Positions 39,119-52,400 of a DNA stretch of 64,000 nt are shown piece by piece. Every line of letters starts with the position of its first letter. The stretch's first letter is position 1. The notes beneath the pieces are model-generated. The model searched no databases and was not told the origin of the DNA. It was given only the letters and a program-made list of their open reading frames with translations. This DNA comes from Baylisascaris procyonis (taxonomy: Eukaryota; Nematoda; Chromadorea; Rhabditida; Ascarididae). The stretch spans positions 1-64,000 of the forward strand of contig JAZARR010000212.1 in assembly GCA_037389465.1 (NCBI GenBank). The letters run 5' to 3'. A program made the translations under genes and the position numbers.

Positions 39119-41976
39119 GTGACTGTTAAAGTGTTCATCGATATGTGGTCCACTGAGGGGCTAACATTTTCAAGCGAAAATTGCAATCAGATACATGCAG
39201 CTTTCTGTGACCTTGTGAGGTGAGACAAGCAAAATATCTTCGGTTATTAGAACAAGCTGCACGCTTTAAAGGTATCTTTATTAACGGTTCGGCGTTAAAG
39301 TACGTCGGAAGCGAACGGCAATATAACACCAATGAATTGCAGTTGTATTCCAAACAGCTGTGTTTCAATATGTTGAGTATAGTGTCTGCAGTTAGGAACT
39401 TTTTTCCACGTTTTTCTGCACACTTTTGACTCCAGTGGAGGTGCGCACAAATCTCCGCGTATAGGTAACGAACGGAAGTTCAATCTATGAAGCACTCATG
39501 ATCGAAACGTATTCGTCTAGTCTCGTCATGTCACAGAAGCGATCGGAGCCTCGTCCCAATCTGCCGACAAAGTTTTCGTTGGCTATCAAAAAAAGTACAA
39601 TTTGACCAGAAGTTGAAGTGAATTCAACTGTAAAATTTACGAGTGATCTGCGAGTAATTTAGAACTACCCAATTTTTTATCTCAAGCACCTTTAATATTC
39701 GTCTTACTTCTAATTCTTCAAATGATCTGCTAACACGATGCGGTGATTTTAAAGCTTGTGTACTATTTACTTGTGTACTAAACTATTAAGTACATTGATG
39801 TGCAAGCTGACGCACGTGATGCTATTTAGCTGCCTCGTTTTGGAAGGCGGGTCTTGAAACGATGAACTGGCTTCGATACCTGAGATAAACTTCATAGTTC
39901 CAAGCTACCGTTTTCATGGACATAAAGGCGTGTGTGTATTCAGGAAACATTGATATGTTACCTGAAAGGAAGCAAAGGTGGAGCAGTGTACTATCAAAAA
40001 CCGCAGCAATTTGTTAACTATGTGAAATGTATGTGTGTATAAAACCCTGTAGACGGATGACGTTAGGTTGAGATAAAGCGTGTAGCGTTGTGCTCCGTTC
40101 CCGCCTCGGGCAGCTGCCTTGAATACTTCATTGCTGCGCTGCCATCGTCGTGCTAATACGTCATGCGTACTGTTATGGCTGCTATTGTTTGCTTTGCTCG
40201 GGTATGGGGATCGATGCCTCTCCCTTCAGATGTCGTTTCACGAATCACATGAGTGCATGTCTTGTTCACGTATGGCTTGGTGTTCCATATACATTGCGAT
40301 CTTAATTCCTACTTCTTTTTTTGTAAAGGGAACCTGTTAGAATGGTCGTGTTGTTGGAACGCTTATGGTAGAGTTCTACTTCGACCATGAAAAAGTTATG
40401 GGGCAGGAGGCATTCAGATATCTGTGGCGAGCTGCTACTCCAAACCCCACCCCCACACGCTTCGATTGTCGGCGTTTTGCGGCCATTCAAAAACTGGTCG
40501 TTGTTGGAACGAAGTTGTGATTGATTACACTCGCACCAAAAGCATATTTTTTGCACTCCACCTTTCGCCTTAAACATTAGTTTGGGTTGAATTTGGTCCC
40601 GCTCACGATCGCGACCGGGAAGGTGCTTAACACGTCCCCACATGATGATGGGCTAAATCCAGTTTCGACCGCTTCCTCTGTGAGCCCGGTATAACCCAGA
40701 CTCTTAATGTGGGGCCACATTTGAGGCTTGAATATAAAAAGTTAACAATTTTTCTTGCACTTCGGTGCGAAAATTGGCTCAGCTTCTAAAATTTCCATGA
40801 ACTTATGTTGAGTTTGATTTGTTCGATATGCAAAAAGAGGGTGGAAATATGTCTCCTTTGAAAGGTATTTTTGCTTGTGGCTTTATGTAAAATTCTATGA
40901 TTGTGGTTGCTATTCGCCATATGTGCGAATAGAGCAATGAATTAAGTCGTCTCCGGCAATGCGATTCTCATCATCGTAAAGTCGAAATTGCTGTAGCGTA
41001 TCAAAACTGTGCTTCAATGGAGCCTCAAATTCGAATTCCAATCACAATTATCTATATTCGCATTACGACGATGTTATGTTTGTGCATATTTGATATGCAT
41101 ATATCCATTTGTTTCAACTTGATTCAATAGTGATGAATTTTTTCTCGATGCAGTGTACATCTTAGACTGATATCGTTGACACATTCTCGTTAGGGAGTGT
41201 GTAGAAGCGGTCGATTTCGGATAGAGGAATGTTGTGTGGATCATCTCAGTGATTTTTCTTGTGTCTGCAGCACTTCTTAGCGTAGTGTTTCAGTTGTTTT
41301 AAATGACGATTAGATAGAAATTACGATACCCAAATGCGTTTGCTATTGTTGTGTTATATAAGTCGACGATACGTGTTGCAGACTGTTGCTGTGAGGAGGA
41401 TGTGCAAGGGGTGGTCTCACTGAAAGGCTGTTGTGTCGGTGCCGCGATGATAGTTCTGCTACTTCTCACCTCAATTCTAAATTTCGGTGACTTTTTCAGA
41501 CTTTATCTATTCGGAATGTTCTAACCATGTCAACAATTGTGCACTCGATTGTCATGACATAATGGAAGGAGGGTTGTTGGAAATTGACATTTTAGAAAAA
41601 CAATGAGGAGAATCTTGACGATTTTGGCGGTTTAATTTTATGCAGTTTTTTCCTTCAAGGAAGCGGGCCACCGCTGTCTGCACGCACCATTTCTAGATCT
41701 ATCGTCTTTCTGTGGAATTTGAAAGGGCCTAATATTGTGGCTTGCTTATGGCCTAACAGGCGAATAATGATGCAGATAAAGAGTTTACCGATCCGTGACA
41801 TTTTCGCACTTAAATTCAGTTTATTTTATTATATGTTTGCCTATCCATCCACTCCAGGCACTTTGTTGTCAAGTTTTATGTATTCGTGACATTTTTATTT
41901 GTTAGGAAATTTTTCGATACCTGTCGTACTTATTCAAACGAAACGACAATTTCTTCTGATGGGCTGTTTTGATAAG

Positions 41977-42048
41977 ATGGATTTCGGAACTTTTTTTGTC
42001 CTGCTTGTCGTGTTTGCTTGGTCTCATCTATCTGCGTCCTCTCGTCCC
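41977..42048 (+). CDS. Candidate signal-peptide exon (ADAM10 gene?)
   Basis: From an ATG at 41977 the plus strand reads MDFGTFFVLLVVFAWSHLSA and then Ser-Ser-Arg. This is a textbook signal peptide with a hydrophobic core and a small-residue cleavage site. It lies 1.5 kb upstream of the first secure exon of the ADAM10-type protease, which needs a signal peptide. Against it, the stretch runs into a C/T-rich tract that looks like an intron 3' end (finishing CTGTAATCAG at about 42102), and no good donor follows the signal. The link to the protease gene is inference. Confidence 0.25.
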
Positions 42049-43447
42049 CTCCCCCCTCCACTCTCCTTTTTCCCCTCTGTCTCTCTTCTCTTCTGTAATC
42101 AGTACACGAGCTTCCAGCAATTTCATCGAATGGCCTACGTTTTGATAACCAGTATATATTCATGTTTCACACAATATCTAAGTTGGCGAATTAAACAGCA
42201 ATGTGATAGTGTTGCTTATGCTATGACGTTTATGACAGGCTAATGTGCTACCCTTTTTAGATCTGTATAGAACACCGATTTCATCTTTATAAAAAAGTAG
42301 GGCTTCACGAATGCATCCTCGTTTTAAAACTTGTAACCGCTGTCTCCTTTCCGTCGTTCTGATATCGGAATACCACAACAAAGAAAAATGCCTTTTTGGG
42401 AATTTGATGTAACCTTTGGATGTATGCTTGATCTGACTAAACTTTTATGTGTTAAAGGATCGGTACTGATGCCATCAATTCCTTCCGATTCGTTTTAGTT
42501 CTTTAGAGTGATTGCTGTTTCAATAACCGATTGCTGATACTAATATTCGAATCTTTTAGCCGAAGGTCTGAGCAGATATGTTGATTCCTATGAAACACTC
42601 AATTATAAACCCTTAAACGCAAGGCAGAAGCGGTCAGCCGGCGACTCCCCCTCGCCAATTAGCCTCCACTTCACCTCTCTTAACAGGTTTCTTTTGAAGC
42701 TTTAATTTTACTATTTCTTGAATATATCCGTTATTCAGAAACGTCTTCAATTTTGAAAAGTATTCTACTTTGTTATCGAAGCGGAATTTGAAGTATTCTT
42801 TAATATTGCTGTAGAGTTCGTTATTATAAGAAAATGGTTTTAATGAGATCAAAAATGCATTTCAAAAAGAGCAAATTTTCATCTATCACCCACAAACTCA
42901 CCAAAAGTAGAACGAAGTTCACGATTTCAAGAAAAAAGGAAACAAATTTCTGCGAATGCTTTACCGTCTTGGCGCATTAAACTTTATTCATAACTTGAAT
43001 CAAAATAGAATTGTACCTTTATTCTCACCGTTTTGCTTCCCTCTTCTTTTAATGTTTAAATTTGGTTATAAAGCCAACTCTGTTTGATTATACTCAAAAA
43101 ATATTTTAATTTCTTCTTGCTTATTAAGTGGTCTGAGATTTTTGCTTGTGATCCACACATTTTTGCATTTTTTTTTATCCTGTAATTACCCTGCTAGATT
43201 GGCAAACGCGTTACATTTGCCGACCTTCTAAGAGTTGATTTTCGCTGCCTTTTGACAAGGCGATATTTTACCAGGAACTAAATTCAAAATAGCCATTCTC
43301 ATCCAACGGTTTATGAATTAGATCCATTACCGCCATTTTTCTTTACGTTTCTTTATAAGATCTGTGATATACATGTGTGAGTAGGGTCCTTAAAAGATAT
43401 TTGGTTGAGAGGATGAAACCTTGCTACTTTTGGGTGCCCAAGTTTAG

Positions 43448-46400
43448 GTCTTTCAATTTACATCTGCTTCCCGTCGATGGAAGCTCTTCGGTGTTCGACG
43501 AAGAGGTTTACGTGGATGAGGACGGCAACGCTGTTGATATGTCGCCGCGTGACTTTCTTTATCAGGGATACGACAAACGTAAGGCTCTTTCGAATTCGAA
43601 GCACTACTCTTGTTTTCTTACGACTGTTTATCTACAACTTAGCTTATTTATGCTCTCTTTACCTTTGCCCCTTTTGTTTCTGTTTGCACAACAAATACCT
43701 TGTTTGCTCTTCCTCTTAGTGACGTCCTTATTGCACGGCACTGCGTTTTTTTATGATGTTGTCGATTGGTTGCTTATTGTTTTTCGACGAGGATCTAAGA
43801 GGGCTGCATGTGGAAAGCCTTGCAGATGATGTAATATCGCTTAACTTCTGTTCCAAGGGGCATCAATCATCACAAAATAGCTGTTGTTGCGTTGCTAGAT
43901 TTATGGATTAGTTGCTGATTGAAGCATTGCTGAGCACGCAGACTTCATATTTCCAAGCAAAAAATCATCGTCGAATTAATCATAACTTTACATTTTATGC
44001 TTGGTGCTTAAGTTCACCTCATTGAAAAAGCTGTTGTTTCAGAGGATGCGGGTTCAACAGTCTACGGCTCGATTTTAGATGGAGTTTTTGATGGACACAT
44101 CCACTACAGCAACGGGGAATCGTACACAGTGGATAAGATTGGTCGCTATCTAGGTCGTGATAGGAGGCCTTCTCATTTCCATTCAGTCATCTATTCAGGT
44201 TGGCTACTGTTTTGACACTCGTCTCTAGTGAATTTCATTTACTGCTCATTGACTGATTCTTACTTAGGTCATAGTTTAAATACGTGCTTCTTCCGAAAGT
44301 ACTCCTAAATTTTTCCAAGAACCATCGTATAGTTTCTGCAAAACAGTAAAGCATAGAAGAAATCAGTTGTGCTAGAAATACGCTATCTCTTTGCCAATAA
44401 AATGTCAAGTTGGCTTGCATGTATGTTTGTTTTGACTTTTGACATTGGCGGACACGTACGACGAGCGGTTGAGGGGCACCAACGAAACTACATCAATACG
44501 CCAAGGTCGCCCAAATTAAGCATTAAAACTGTGAGAAGCATGCAGTGCGCTATATGAAGAGAGGCTTTTTTTGCTGAATGCGGCTGTAATTTTATTTGAC
44601 ATACCTGCTGAAAGATTTTAGACACATCGTCTTTTGTTAAGGGAAGGGGAGGTCAAAAAGCTTTCACAGGAAGTAGTTTCTTACTTTTATGTCTTGATAG
44701 TTCAGATTCTTTGATAAACCATCCCACGTTTCGTCGGTCGAAGCGCTCAAATGAGGGTTTGGATCATGGATGCGGTATGGATGAGGAAACACGTCGCCGA
44801 ATGGACAGGTTCCAAAGAAGTGTCGTGTTAGGACCATCGGAACAAGTGTCACATCTCCATGATGACTCCTTCCCTCAGCGGTTCGTTCTTCAAGTTTGTC
44901 TGTGTTTTAATTGTTTCGTTCATTCACATGCACCGTTTGTAACGTTTCCAATACTGTTAAATAGCAATTGTCTTATCCAAGGTAACCGGTCGACATGAAA
45001 TGTACATGTTTGAAGATGTGCGGTGAATAAATTGTCAGTCAACAGTAGTTTGTTACCAAATAATAAGGCGACAACATTAATCTAGTAAACGCAAAAGGGA
45101 TACAACTTTTGATGGTCATCAAGAAAGAAGTGCTGAGCGCGAGTGCAATTGAGGCATTTACGTGTTGTGTTCCGTTCTTGTAGGACTGTCTATTTTTAAT
45201 TGTGCATTAGGTCAGCCTTGTTGAATGGTGTCGGTCTTTTAAACGCCCAACTTTAGGAAGGATAGGTAGCCGTTACATTTCTGCTCATATCTTGAGCACT
45301 CCGATATTACTTGCATCGACTTGATGTTATGTACCTTTCTTTATTTCTACTTTTTCCCATCAGATATTTTCACTTATTTCTTAGCTGTTTTCTGTTCGAA
45401 GTGTTACTGAAACAATGGAAGTTATCTGTGAATGAATCTTCCAAACTAAGATATCTTTACCGAACTCACTTCTGAGTCAGTGATCATGTTCTCAGATTCC
45501 GCCACACAATCATAATTCAAGAGCATTCTCTGATTGCAAAACGTTGCCTCGGTTGCCTTGACCAGTAGTGGATCTTATTTCACTTTCAGCCATCTAAAGA
45601 TTCATGCTGCAATACCTGAAGTAATTTATGCTCACGTCTTTGTGATTTGCGTTTCCTATTTCATTTATCTTATTTGCTGCATTCAAAGTGGCCTCTCCAT
45701 ATCTTTCTTAGTGGATAGTAAAGTTTTTTTTTTCATTTTTTAGGTATTTAGCGGATGCGCAGAGGTACAAAAGGGATGTTGAGGCTACAAAAACGATCAA
45801 TGGCAAACAAATCTACTCAGTCAGGTATCATTTCTTATAGGGTATCCTAAAGCTTCTGTCTAATAATTTTCTATAGGTCAACACATAGACAATCATATTT
45901 CTGAAATTGAAAATATGTAACAAATTAGTTTGTGTTCACTGTATTTTGGTAAACGATGGCGTTATTATTACAAATTGGTTTGTTTTGCATGGTAGTGCAA
46001 CAGCTGCGTTGGGCAAAAAGTGTAGTAAAGCTTAATACATTCGTATTTGCCGAAAGTTTGGTGCTGCAAGTGCTTCAGTAATTTTTTTTACCGTAAATGA
46101 ATATATCGCATCTGAAGGAGTTTATGCCTTTTTAAAAATTTTTGGTTTTGTTTCTTTGTCATGGCGACGCCTGCTAAGTTTCTTTTCAACTTGGAATATC
46201 TCATTTTATCTCGGTACCTCGGCATCTCTCTCGTATCGTCTTTTTTCGCTCATAAATCCGACTCGAAGCCAAGTTTCGAATTAACGCTTCGACAAGCATA
46301 GTTCTTTGCTGAGTAAATCTTTCAAAATTGCATGCTCACGACTAAGTGTTAGAATAATTTAAAGAAAATTTTTTAGGGCATGCTACGTGTATCTTCAAGC

Positions 46401-49400
46401 GGATCAAAAACTTTATCAACATATCTATGAGAAGGAGGGGAACCTCGATCCGATAAGGTAGGTTGTGTTTCTTTGCACTATATTCATTCATTTCATTACT
46501 TCTTGTTGAATTTGTTCTTATCTACTTTTTCTGTTTTGAGTGATGCAATATTTGACTTCATCTATCTTAGATTATGTACAAAGGAGGATGGATTAAGCGT
46601 CGAAACATTCATTTTAAGATTATTTTTTGATTGCCAAATTGCAAGAACAGTTGAAAGCGAGACGTGTACCTTGTAGGACGAGAGAAGAGATCGCGAGTCT
46701 TTTCTACAACCACGTTAAGGCAGTGAATCAAATCTACGAAGGCACTAATTTTAACGGCATATATGGCATCAAATTCGTCATTCAACGCATTTCAGTCGGT
46801 TCATTATTCTATTTTACTCAATTTCTGAATGCATCCTCATTGTTTAGAGGTTATGTATTTGACTTACAGTTATCTAACATTTGAGTAACTATTTATAAGA
46901 ATCTCCAACTGTTATATAAAAGTTCTATTTAAACAATCGTCGATCCTTTTCGTTGTTTGAAAAGATTCATCGTCGTTGATGAGCCATTAAACACTGCAGA
47001 CTAAACGTGCTTAATATTTCTCTTGTATTGTTGATGTACTGTGCTGATTGCTGTTTTCCAGGGGTTGTGCACTCAAACTTGGCTATTGACCAGATTTGAT
47101 GTCAGAAATATTGTAAAGCTAGAAATGATTGAGGCATGATAAATTTTTCCTCTAAAAATTGAAGCTGTTAATAGCGAAGTAGTAAAAGTTGAGTGAAAAT
47201 GCCCATAGCATTAATTCACTTCCGGTGATGGCAACACTAAGCAGAGATGGGCTCTTCAGATGTTCACACCACAATCTTGTGAAGATGACAATTCGAGAGG
47301 AACATTTGATAATCCCTTCTGTGAGGAGAATGTTGACGTGTCGAATTACTTGAACTTGAACTCGAGGCGTAACCACTCCGATTTCTGTCTTGCATATGCG
47401 TTCACGTTTCGCGACTTCGTTGGTGGCACTCTCGGTCTTGCGTGGGTTGCCAGTCCAAACCACAGTGAGCTTTGTTTTTTTTTTTTCTTTGATAAAATAC
47501 TTTCTCATTATAATGCCTCTTATATCACTGTTCGTTGTCTCTGGCATCATTCTACCTAACGGAATTTATGTAGAAACGAAAAAATTTTCGACCGTTTCGT
47601 TTATCATTGTCTAATGAAACTACTTTTATCCCGTATTTTCAAATGTATTTTCAAATAGGGGACCACAAAACTTCTAATGTAACTCTACGAAATTGGGGGG
47701 GGGGGGGAAGGGGGAATAACCCGCGCTAAAGAATGAGCTGCATTAGCAGTTTTCGAGTTTTTACATTGGCATCGAAGAAAAGTAATAAATGTTTCGAAGT
47801 CCTGATATAGTTTAAACGATTTCGCAACCGATCGGCTTGCCTTTCACGGCGGTAGGGTGCCCATAACCCATCGAATTGAGAAAGGACTTTTTCGCAAAGG
47901 ATTTGTAGGAGCGGTCGGTTCGGTGAGTCTATATTAGCTGCTGGGCATGTTTAATTTTTTGTTGACAGTGTCTGGGATTGGTTTTGTGGATGAGCTCAAA
48001 CGCACATGACTTATCAACTGATCCGGAGCTTTCCTCTTCTTGAGATAATTAAGCGGTATAGGCGTTTGCGCCTCGTTGTTTTGCATTAATTTGCCAGTAT
48101 TTTACAAGTGATGGTTGCTGTATTCACTTGAAAAAGATCAAGACCCGCAGTGTTGCTATTTTTTGTGGTGCTAAAGCATGAGGATTATATCAGACCCATA
48201 CGCAAAGCGCAGATGGGCAACAAGGAAGCCCTTAACTACCCCCACCCTCTCCACCTCTCATCCAGCCAAACCTTGGGGAATTATCCTCCCGCCCTCTTTC
48301 CAAAGCTGCGTACATGAGAAAAGTAGTACAATAGCGCTGCTGTACGACAAAAAACCATTTGTGACGTGTACTGTTGTACAAACGGGCAAATCTCGGTGAG
48401 CGTATGATATCGACTTTACTCGTATGTCTTTATTCGAAGAGACGCTGCATATCAATAGCTGTTCGTTGTTTGCGGAGCCAATGCTTTCAGAAATCCATTA
48501 ATCGCTCCTAAACTTTGAATTATATGCCACTTTCAATTTTTCTCGCTCTTATATTTATTTGCCGAAATTTTTCCTGATTTGCGTATAGTGTTCTCTGTTA
48601 CGAAGGATATGATGTTGGTTGTTTCAATGGCGAAGAGGCGGGATGAGAGGATGCTTCTTGATATACTCGGACAGGTTTATTCGAAGAAACGTGAGCAAAT
48701 GAAATTTCGTAGAAAATTTCTGGATTGAAAAAGTTTCCGGTGGAGGTGCGCTTGTTTAATCGGGCTTGTTTTGCAACGCTAAATAATGCCTTCATTTCCT
48801 CCCTACGATGTTCAGTTTGATGAAGGATTTAACTAAAAGTCTTCTATACACCACACTTACTTTAAGAATGCAATTGTTTCAAAGCAGATAAATGAAACGG
48901 TTGTTAAGTGATACCGTATCTAGGCACGAATTAGTGGTGGTGAGATTCCTGTATTCATGCGAAGGCAGCATCTGGTTATTGATTGAAGAAGTTTGTTGAT
49001 AGAAATGTTAAATCTGTTCTCCTGTAACCGTGTGTTGACATTAAAATTTAGAAAATTACTAAATTTTGCAGATACGGCCGGAGGGATCTGTCAGCAGTAC
49101 ACAAAATACAGTGAAGGGGCTAATTTTGTTTATCGTTCTCTAAACACTGGGATAATAACGCTGGTTAACTACGGTAATCGTGTGCCGACCCGAGTCTCAC
49201 AGCTAACATTGGCCCATGAAATTGGACACAACTTCGGATCACCTGTGAGTAATTGCGCGTTTATTTATTTATTTTTATATGGTCAGTTTTGGGCATACAT
49301 TATGATCATTGCTATTGTGCACACCCACATATAGCATTTTGCGTGATGAAAATCTAATTTCTTGCATAGTAAGCTGCAGACTGTTTGCTAATAGACCTTG

Positions 49401-52400
49401 TTCATTTGTTCACAACAGGTGAGATGCAAGGCATTTCAGCTGAATCACTATAAATTGTCAAACAGACTGTTGAGCGTCTTGTTGCAATGCTGATCATTTC
49501 ACTAATTGTGTGAACGAATCGAGAAAAGTTTTGCATGGAGGCATGACGGGTGCATTGTCATTATCTTGTACGATTTGATCGTTTCGCTTCGTTTTGTACA
49601 CTTTGCGAAAGCCCTTCGTGCGCATGTGAGGTCAGTGCGTCTGTGTCTGCAAGCACACCCGGTTGCGTCTGTATATGTCTGTAAGTGTGCACGAATTCGG
49701 TAGTTTTAACTCGCGAACGCCAAAAGCTATGGCGACAAGATTTATTGAGGACAATGCACACGATAGAAGGATCTCTGCTTTCCAATTTCGCTGCCGTTCG
49801 TAGCCTGTTCAAATATTTGTATTCAAAGGTGCCATAAAGTTTGCAAATCAGCTCTGCTATGCTAATCGAACATATGTGGTCAAGACGCATTTTTGTGAAG
49901 GATTTCAATGGGCCTTCATTTTCCATCAGTTGGTATTGTGTGCTAGGATGTAAAACCGCACATCGCATCATCTCATCTGGCGCGTTTTCATGTTTATATC
50001 GACTGCTTGTTTACATATTGTGTCGTTTTTCACGCTTTCATATGTTGTGATTTCTGTGGGGGCATCATAATACGAGCATAACCCATCTCTAGTAATCGCG
50101 TGAAATACTTGAGATCATGTATTTGCAAAGTGCCGTTGTACTTTCATTATTTGCGAATAACTTCCAGCAGTTCTCGTAGTAATGCGGCCATTATGTGTTA
50201 TTTTTGATGAAAGAACTAAGTAATGATATGATCGCCATATATTGTCCAGCTCATCTGATGAATTTCAAGTGTTCAGCTTCTTCACAAGTTTCATTTCAGC
50301 AGTGTCTGTTGCTTGCAGATATTTCCTCTTCCATAATAAGGATCTCTCGGAAAGTTTCTTTATTCATCTCCCGGTTTAGAAATGAAGCATCTAACATGGG
50401 CTGTGTATTCACCTTTGTGTTCACTTCAAGATATTTTATCAAAAACTCTGAGGATAAAGGTTCAAGGAGGCTGTATTGAAAATATTGCAGCACGATTACC
50501 CTGCTGAGTGTCAGCCCGGGCTTCCTAATGGAAATTTTATCATGTTTGCCTCGGCGACATCAGGCGATAAGCGGAACAATGCACAGTTCTCGAAATGTTC
50601 AATCGCCAACATTAGTCTCGTTCTTACAGAAGTATGTCTTCATTATGTCTTTGTAACGTCTTCTATCGCCTTCTGAGCTTGATATGAAAGGATTGGCGAC
50701 GTGAGTTGTGTTAAGCGTGAGTATAGTGATAGCATCTTTGACATAATAATATGAGCGAACTGCATCACTTATCGACATAGATCACCGTCGATCGATTTAG
50801 CGGGAAAATTTCTTCGATGGTGATAGTGGTGATACGAGATGAAGGTTCACTCCGGATATTCCAGTCGTACTGCATATTACTGCCATAGAAACAGCAAGCG
50901 ACGTTAAAGTGCGCATTCAAAACAGGTCAAGATGGACCAACGTTTCAGTTGCACTCAGTAATTAGTCATTAAAATTGACCCACGTTTGTGGGTGTCGTGC
51001 TATTCAAGTTGAAATGCATAATATGGGCTTCTGAGGCACTTTCGTATCCAAAATTGAGCTGGATGCAGTTTTTTCTTAAAAAGCTAAGTGCGGTCGCTTC
51101 CAGGTTTTGCAGCAGCGCCCAATCGGTGGCGAAACGAGCATTTATCGTTTTGGCGGATATGTCGGCGGAGTTGGCAAGAGGAACTGCTTCAGAGGTGAGC
51201 GTTTCCTCATGAGAATTAACTTCAGTAGCAGTAAATTTGGCTGCGAAAAGGGTTTTTAATGTTGCTCCATTGGGTATATAAAGTTGTTGCAAGCAATGCA
51301 GCGAATCGCTACGGCGACGATGTATCATGATCTGATTGTTGAAGAGTCACCACACTATAAGATAATATCGTCTCTCCGAACACAAAGTAAACGTTACTGC
51401 AAGTGCTGCTCGCAGTGACAGCTGAAATGAAGTTTCAATAACAAAGTACTGTTCTTCGCTTTAATTTTTTTCCGTGGACTAAATTCAGAGCGAAAACTGT
51501 TTTCCTTGTTCAGTTGTTTTCTACCCTAGGGTATCAATTTTTGGTATTTTATCTAACTTCATACTACTTTTCAAAGAGAAATCTACGAAACCATGAGGGG
51601 ATCGTCAGCCGTGATCTAATTTCCTTTTAGTTTCCTTCTTTATTTCTTTCTTTTCCTTTTCTGTTTCCACATTTTCCGAGTGGCTAGGGAGAACTCACTG
51701 TAAAATCGGTCCATGTCACTCACCTCTTCATCTGTCACTACGACGTGCGGTTTTCCCGTCGCTAATGGCCATTGTTTTGGGGTATGATTTGAAATGTTGT
51801 AAAGCTATTTCGATTATTTATCCTCTTATCAAAATCTCATTCGTGATACACTTTCCATTCGAAAACTGGGCTGTGTGGGTATTCGGAAAGGCATGTATCA
51901 GCTAGCACAATTGATAATGCATAATTAGAGGAATGAAACTGTTCGTGTTTAGAAACGAAATCGGCGTTCTGTGGTAATCAAGTGAAAGAGCCTGGAGAAG
52001 AATGCGATTGCGGATATACTAGCGCCGATTGTCAGACAATGGACGATATGTGCTGCATTCCGCGTCAGGCAGGTAACGGTTGTCGGCGTGTACCGAACGC
52101 CTCGTGCAGTCCTTCGGAGGGTCCGTGCTGCGATGCAAAGTTGTGCGCTTTCCACCCTGCTTCCGCCAACAAGTAAGTTTTTTGACTGATCTTTTATTTA
52201 CCGAAATTATTCGAGTTTATAACATAAGAAGGAGCAACAGACTCAGGAGTAGATATTGATCTAACGCGCGTTTCTTAGGGCGTTCACCTGTCGTTGAATA
52301 TGGCCGAACTACGCAAAAGAAGGACGCTTCAGTAACCGAAGATGCCGAGAGTATGGCATTTAGGCTTCGTCGGCTTTAAAGTTTTAAGGGTCTGTTGTGA

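Noticed and set aside
40119..40340. Hydrophobic LLWLLLFALLG segment as a SUP-17 signal peptide
   Set aside because: The frame has no ATG upstream before a stop, and the overlapping frame that does have an ATG gives a poor signal sequence ending quickly in a stop.
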